In this document: in pieces, positions 6,555 through 9,450 of the stretch
Layout: every line of letters begins with the position of its first letter
Numbering within the stretch: position 1 is the first letter of the stretch
NCBI GenBank assembly: GCA_009921765.1
Contig: RFXC01000171.1
Span: 1-9,450 of the forward strand
Reading direction: 5' to 3'
DNA from: Betaproteobacteria bacterium
GTDB taxonomy: Bacteria > Pseudomonadota > Gammaproteobacteria > Burkholderiales > Burkholderiaceae
Length of the DNA stretch: 9,450 nt
Position numbers and translations under genes: made by a program
The notes under the pieces: model-generated
The model's database searches: none
What the model was told of the DNA's origin: nothing
Seen by the model: only the letters and a program-made list of their open reading frames with translations

Positions 6555-8045
6555 ATGGACGCACTGTCGGGCCTGGCCATGGGGTTCAGCGTCATGCTGA
6601 CCCCGGCCAACCTCTACTACTGCTTTCTGGGGAGCCTGATCGGCACCATGGTCGGCGTGCTGCCTGGGCTGGGTCCGCTCGCAGCGCTCGCGCTCCTGTT
6701 GCCGGTCACCTTCACGCTGAGCCCGGTTGCCGGGCTGGCCATGCTCGCCGCCATTTTCTATGGCGCCATGTATGGCGGCTCGACCACGTCCATCCTGGTC
6801 AACATCCCGGGCGAGGCCGCCTCCGTCATCACCTGTCTGGATGGTCATCAGATGGCGCTTCAGGGCCGAGCGGGTGCCGCGCTCGGCATGGCTGCGCTCG
6901 GCTCGTTCATCGCCGGCACGCTCAGCCTGGTGGTACTCACCTTCTTTGCCCCCGCGCTGGCTGCCATCGCCATACGCTTTGGCCCGCCTGAAAATTTCGG
7001 TCTGATGGCGCTGGGGCTCGTCTGCACGCTCTTCATGATCACGGGCTCGAAGCTGAAGGGGCTGCTGATGATCGCGCTCGGGTTCCTGCTGTCCTCGGTC
7101 GGCATGGACATGGTGAACGGCAACGAGCGTTTCACCTTCGGCGTGACCAACCTCACCGCCGGCGTTGAACTGCTCGCAGTGGTGATCGGGCTCTTCGGCA
7201 TCAGCGAAATTCTGCTGAACGTCGAACGAATCGTGCAGAACACGCTGGTCGCGGAGCGCATCAAGAAGCTGCTGCCAACCTGGTCTGACTGGAAGGCATC
7301 CTTTGCGCCCATCCTCCGCGGCAGTGGCCTGGGCTTCATTCTGGGCATCGTTCCAGGAGGCGGCCCCATCACCGCGTCGTTCATGTCGTATGCCATGGAG
7401 CGCCGCATCGCACGCGAGCCCGAACGCTTTGGCAAAGGCGCAATCGAGGGCGTGGCAGGTCCGGAATCGGCCAACAACGCTGCGGTGGCAGGCAGCATGA
7501 TTCCGCTGCTGTCGCTTGGCATTCCCAGCAACCCCATCACAGCGCTCCTCTTGGGTGCGCTCATCATCCAGGGCATCCAGCCCGGGCCGCTCTTCATCAC
7601 CCAGCGCCCCGACCTGTTCTGGGGCGTGGTGGCGGCGATGTATATCGGCAATGTGATGCTGCTGGTACTCAATCTGCCGCTGATCGGGCTCTGGGTACAG
7701 ATGCTGCGCATCCCCTACCGGTTTTTGTTCCCGATCATTGTTCTTCTTGCCATGGTCGGCACGTATTCCGCCAACAAGAATGTGTTCGACATCTGGGTGA
7801 TGCTGGGGTTCGGCGTCCTGGGTTGGCTTCTGCGCAAGCTCGAATACGACATCGCCCCTTTCGTGCTCGCCTTCGTGCTGGCACCGCTTCTGGAACAGTC
7901 GCTCCGACAGTCCATGACGATGTCGGTCGATGGTGCGATGATTCTTTTCCAGCGACCGGTAAGCGCCGGACTGGTCGCCGCCAGCCTTCTCTTGCTGGTG
8001 CTCATGGTGATTCGGCAGTTCAAGACCAAGCGAGGAGACTCATGA
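6555..8045 (+). CDS. tctA: Tripartite tricarboxylate transporter large membrane subunit (TctA family)
   Basis: A 496-residue inner-membrane permease, full length for TctA, which moves the substrate together with a cation. The two pseudo-symmetric halves each carry their signature. In the first are GVLPGLGPLAALALLLP (34-50), YGGSTTSILVNIPGEAASV (73-91) and DGHQMALQGRAGAALG (96-111). In the second are GLGFILGIVPGGGPI (about 258-272), GVAGPESANNAAVAGSMIPLLSLGIP (about 300-325) and GALIIQGIQPGPLF (about 335-348). About a dozen hydrophobic helices are visible. The ATG at 6555 lies 6 bases after the tctB stop and has a weak ribosome binding site, suggesting coupled translation. Its stop overlaps the next start (ATGA at 8042-8045). 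The family covers citrate, tartrate, terephthalate, sulfolactate and other carboxylates; the substrate cannot be read from TctA. Confidence 0.96.
   Translation: MDALSGLAMGFSVMLTPANLYYCFLGSLIGTMVGVLPGLGPLAALALLLPVTFTLSPVAGLAMLAAIFYGAMYGGSTTSILVNIPGEAASVITCLDGHQMALQGRAGAALGMAALGSFIAGTLSLVVLTFFAPALAAIAIRFGPPENFGLMALGLVCTLFMITGSKLKGLLMIALGFLLSSVGMDMVNGNERFTFGVTNLTAGVELLAVVIGLFGISEILLNVERIVQNTLVAERIKKLLPTWSDWKASFAPILRGSGLGFILGIVPGGGPITASFMSYAMERRIAREPERFGKGAIEGVAGPESANNAAVAGSMIPLLSLGIPSNPITALLLGALIIQGIQPGPLFITQRPDLFWGVVAAMYIGNVMLLVLNLPLIGLWVQMLRIPYRFLFPIIVLLAMVGTYSANKNVFDIWVMLGFGVLGWLLRKLEYDIAPFVLAFVLAPLLEQSLRQSMTMSVDGAMILFQRPVSAGLVAASLLLLVLMVIRQFKTKRGDS
8032..8037 (+). promoter_or_regulatory. Ribosome binding site of the TctC-type receptor gene
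   Basis: GAGGAG lies 4 bases before the ATG at 8042, inside the end of tctA. It is the strongest Shine-Dalgarno of the tct genes. This suits a periplasmic receptor, which is usually made in excess over its membrane subunits, and fixes the overlapping ATGA start. Confidence 0.7.
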
Positions 8046-9052
8046 AACGTCATTCCCTGAAAGTGCTGGCCGGCCTGTTCCTGTCGGCAGGGCTTGCAAC
8101 CCCTGCGCTCGCGGCTGACCCGGCGGTGGCCAAGTTGAAGCCCAAGGATTTCCCCAACCAGCCGATCGAATACACCGTGGTGTATCCGGCCGGTGGCGGC
8201 ATGGATGTCACCGCCCGACTGCTCGCGAAATACGTCGAGAAGGTCAGCGGCGACAAGATCCTCGTGAACAACCGTACCGGCGGTGGCGGCATGGTGGGCC
8301 ACACCTTCCTTGCCACGCAGGCCAAGAACGACGGCTACACCGTGGGCATCGTGGCGAACCTGCTTTGGGGCGACGCGATTCTTCGTGCCCAGGGCAAATG
8401 GTCACTCGCCGACCTCGAACCCATCGGCTACATCAACAGCGACGCGCTCATCTGGCTGGTGCAGGGAGATGGGGCGCTCAAGGGCAAATCGCTCAAGGAG
8501 ATCATGCAGATCGCCAAGGACAAGCCCAACACCATCCGCATTGCCACCGTGCCTGGCACGATGTGGGAATACCTGGTGGAGCAGCTCGAGGCCAACACCG
8601 GCGCCAAGTTCCTGCGCGTACCCTTCCAGGGTGGCGGCGCGGGCATCAACGCCCTTGCCGGCGGCAATGTGGATCTGGCGCAGGGCTTTGTCGCCGAATT
8701 CCGTGGCCTCGCCGAGGCGGGCAAGGTGGCACCGGTGGCGGTGGCGGCCAATGCGCGGCTGCCGCACATGAAGGATCTTCCCACCTTCAATGAACAGCTG
8801 GGCGCCAAGGAATACACCTGGCAGGTGGTGCGCTATGCGGTGGTACCCAAGGGCACAGCCGCCGATCGCAAGGCCTATCTGAGTGCAGCCATCGGCACCG
8901 CGATGAAAGACGCCGAGCTGATCGCCGAATACTCCAAGGCCGGGGTGTTTTTCGATGAGGCGCTCATGAAATCAACCGACGTTGCACGCGATATCAACGC
9001 GTACGCCGAGTCGGAGCGCGCGTTTTACCTCAAGACCGGCAGGGTGAAGTAA
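8042..9052 (+). CDS. tctC: TTT periplasmic solute receptor (TctC/Bug family)
   Basis: A 336-residue exported substrate-binding protein. The signal peptide is clear: MKRHSLK, a hydrophobic core, then PALA-AD, with cleavage likely after residue 24. Bug-family features follow: VVYPAGGGMDVTARLLAKYVEK (47-67, with Asp55 where the family contacts the ligand carboxylate), NNRTGGGGMVGHTFLA (76-91), GTMWEYLVEQLE (172-183) and VPFQGGGAGINALAGGNVD (193-211). These form the usual two-lobed binding site. A Bug receptor binds one carboxylate, amide or similar small ligand; the ligand here is unknown. The gene overlaps tctA by 4 bases. It is the last of the three tct genes, whereas the textbook order is tctC-tctB-tctA. 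Burkholderiales genomes carry many orphan bug genes, but this one sits with its membrane partners, so its transporter assignment is firmer than usual. Confidence 0.95.
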   Translation: MKRHSLKVLAGLFLSAGLATPALAADPAVAKLKPKDFPNQPIEYTVVYPAGGGMDVTARLLAKYVEKVSGDKILVNNRTGGGGMVGHTFLATQAKNDGYTVGIVANLLWGDAILRAQGKWSLADLEPIGYINSDALIWLVQGDGALKGKSLKEIMQIAKDKPNTIRIATVPGTMWEYLVEQLEANTGAKFLRVPFQGGGAGINALAGGNVDLAQGFVAEFRGLAEAGKVAPVAVAANARLPHMKDLPTFNEQLGAKEYTWQVVRYAVVPKGTAADRKAYLSAAIGTAMKDAELIAEYSKAGVFFDEALMKSTDVARDINAYAESERAFYLKTGRVK

Positions 9053-9094
9053 GCCGGCGCGCGGCCGGCCTCGCAAGACCTGCGTGGGCCGGCT
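9052..9094 (+). terminator. GC-rich inverted repeats after the tct genes (possible weak terminator)
   Basis: Three copies of the palindrome GCCGGC occur at 9053-9058, 9064-9069 and 9088-9093. AGCCGGC (9052-9058) can pair perfectly with GCCGGCT (9088-9094). The middle copy, within GGCCGGC (9063-9069), can pair with either neighbour, so alternative hairpins are possible. No T run follows closely (only TTTCTC at 9111-9116). It may act as a 3' mRNA stabiliser or partial terminator between the receptor gene and the thiolase gene. Confidence 0.35.
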
Positions 9095-9118
9095 GCGCTA
9101 GCATCTCGGGTTTCTCAA

Positions 9119-9124
9119 AGGGAG
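9119..9124 (+). promoter_or_regulatory. Ribosome binding site of the thiolase gene
   Basis: AGGGAG lies 7 bases before the ATG at 9132, an ideal spacing. It supports the start that yields the conserved MTREVVVVSG N-terminus. Confidence 0.7.
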
Positions 9125-9131
9125 ATGCGAC

Positions 9132-9450
9132 ATGACTCGTGAAGTGGTTGTGGTGAGCGGTGTTCGTACCGCCATTGGTACCTTCGGCGGCAGCCTCAAG
9201 GATCAGACCCCCACCCAGCTCGGCGCAGCCGTGCTGAGGGAAGCCTGCCGGCGCGCCTCGGTAGGCACCGACGATGTGCACCATGTGGTGTTCGGCCATG
9301 TGGTGAACACCGAGCCGCGCGACATGTACCTCGCCCGCGTGGCAACCATCGAGGGCGGACTGTCCAAGGACACGCCGGCCCTCACGCTCAACCGTCTGTG
9401 CGGCTCAGGCCTGCAGGCGATCGTGAGCGCGGCACAAACCATCATGCTCG
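9132..9450 (+). CDS. bktB: BktB-like beta-ketothiolase / acetyl-CoA C-acyltransferase (partial, 5' part)
   Basis: The first 106 residues of a thiolase that continues past the right edge; a full protein would be near 390 residues. The N-terminus MTREVVVVSGVRTAIGTFGG is essentially what I recall for BktB of Cupriavidus necator, as are the EPRDMYLARVA stretch (61-71) and NRLCGSGLQAIVSAAQT (87-103). Cys90 is the acyl-accepting nucleophile. BktB condenses acetyl-CoA with acetyl- or propionyl-CoA, or runs in reverse, in polyhydroxyalkanoate and short-chain fatty acid metabolism. The other two catalytic residues (a His in a GHP-type motif and a second Cys) lie outside the window. The gene has its own good ribosome binding site and is separated from the receptor gene by 79 bases with hairpins, so it may be a separate unit. 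The thiolase call is firm; the BktB subtype is likely. Confidence 0.9.
   Translation, partial: MTREVVVVSGVRTAIGTFGGSLKDQTPTQLGAAVLREACRRASVGTDDVHHVVFGHVVNTEPRDMYLARVATIEGGLSKDTPALTLNRLCGSGLQAIVSAAQTIML

Noticed and set aside
6860..7711. 283-codon minus-strand frame opposite tctA
   Set aside because: It is rich in Ser, Pro, Met and Arg, as is usual for the complement of a membrane protein gene. TctA motifs lie across the same stretch on the plus strand.

Overview
The window is GC-rich and densely coded. It most resembles a betaproteobacterium of the Burkholderiales type. Four points suggest this: a DUF1841 gene, a DUF47-Pit phosphate pair, a Bug/TctC-type solute receptor with its membrane partners, and a thiolase start that closely matches Cupriavidus-type BktB. 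The taxonomic call is inference from family knowledge; no rRNA or tRNA gene is present. I see no CRISPR array, insertion sequence, integrase or phage gene.

Left part (about 1-3044, plus strand). After the possible last codons of an upstream gene come a DUF1841 protein of unknown function, a PhoU-like DUF47 protein, a PiT-family phosphate transporter, and an alpha/beta-hydrolase of the carboxylesterase type 7 bases after the transporter. The DUF47-Pit pair is a known low-affinity phosphate uptake module. The role of the hydrolase beside it is not clear.

Middle part (3085-4652, minus strand). A Ldh2/YlbC-type NAD(P)H-dependent 2-oxoacid/2-hydroxyacid oxidoreductase is followed, in its own reading direction, by a small single-domain cupin. 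They probably form a two-gene unit. A 271-base divergent region separates the oxidoreductase from the next plus-strand gene. It carries a strong-looking sigma70-type promoter (TTGACA, 17-base spacer, GATAGT) facing right, and an imperfect direct repeat that ends against the start codon.

Right part (4924-9450, plus strand). A MetE C-terminal-like methyltransferase-family protein is followed, almost without gaps, by a complete tripartite tricarboxylate transporter (TTT) in the order small membrane subunit (TctB), large membrane subunit (TctA), periplasmic receptor (TctC). A BktB-like thiolase then runs off the right edge. The methyltransferase-like protein has lost one of the expected zinc ligands by my alignment by eye.

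Taken together, the divergent oxidoreductase-cupin unit and the methyltransferase-like/TTT unit look like an uptake-and-catabolism locus for a small organic acid that cannot be named from sequence alone. An organosulfur acid is one testable idea. No completely new system is evident; the most interesting parts are the altered zinc site, the divergent control region and the unassigned substrate.
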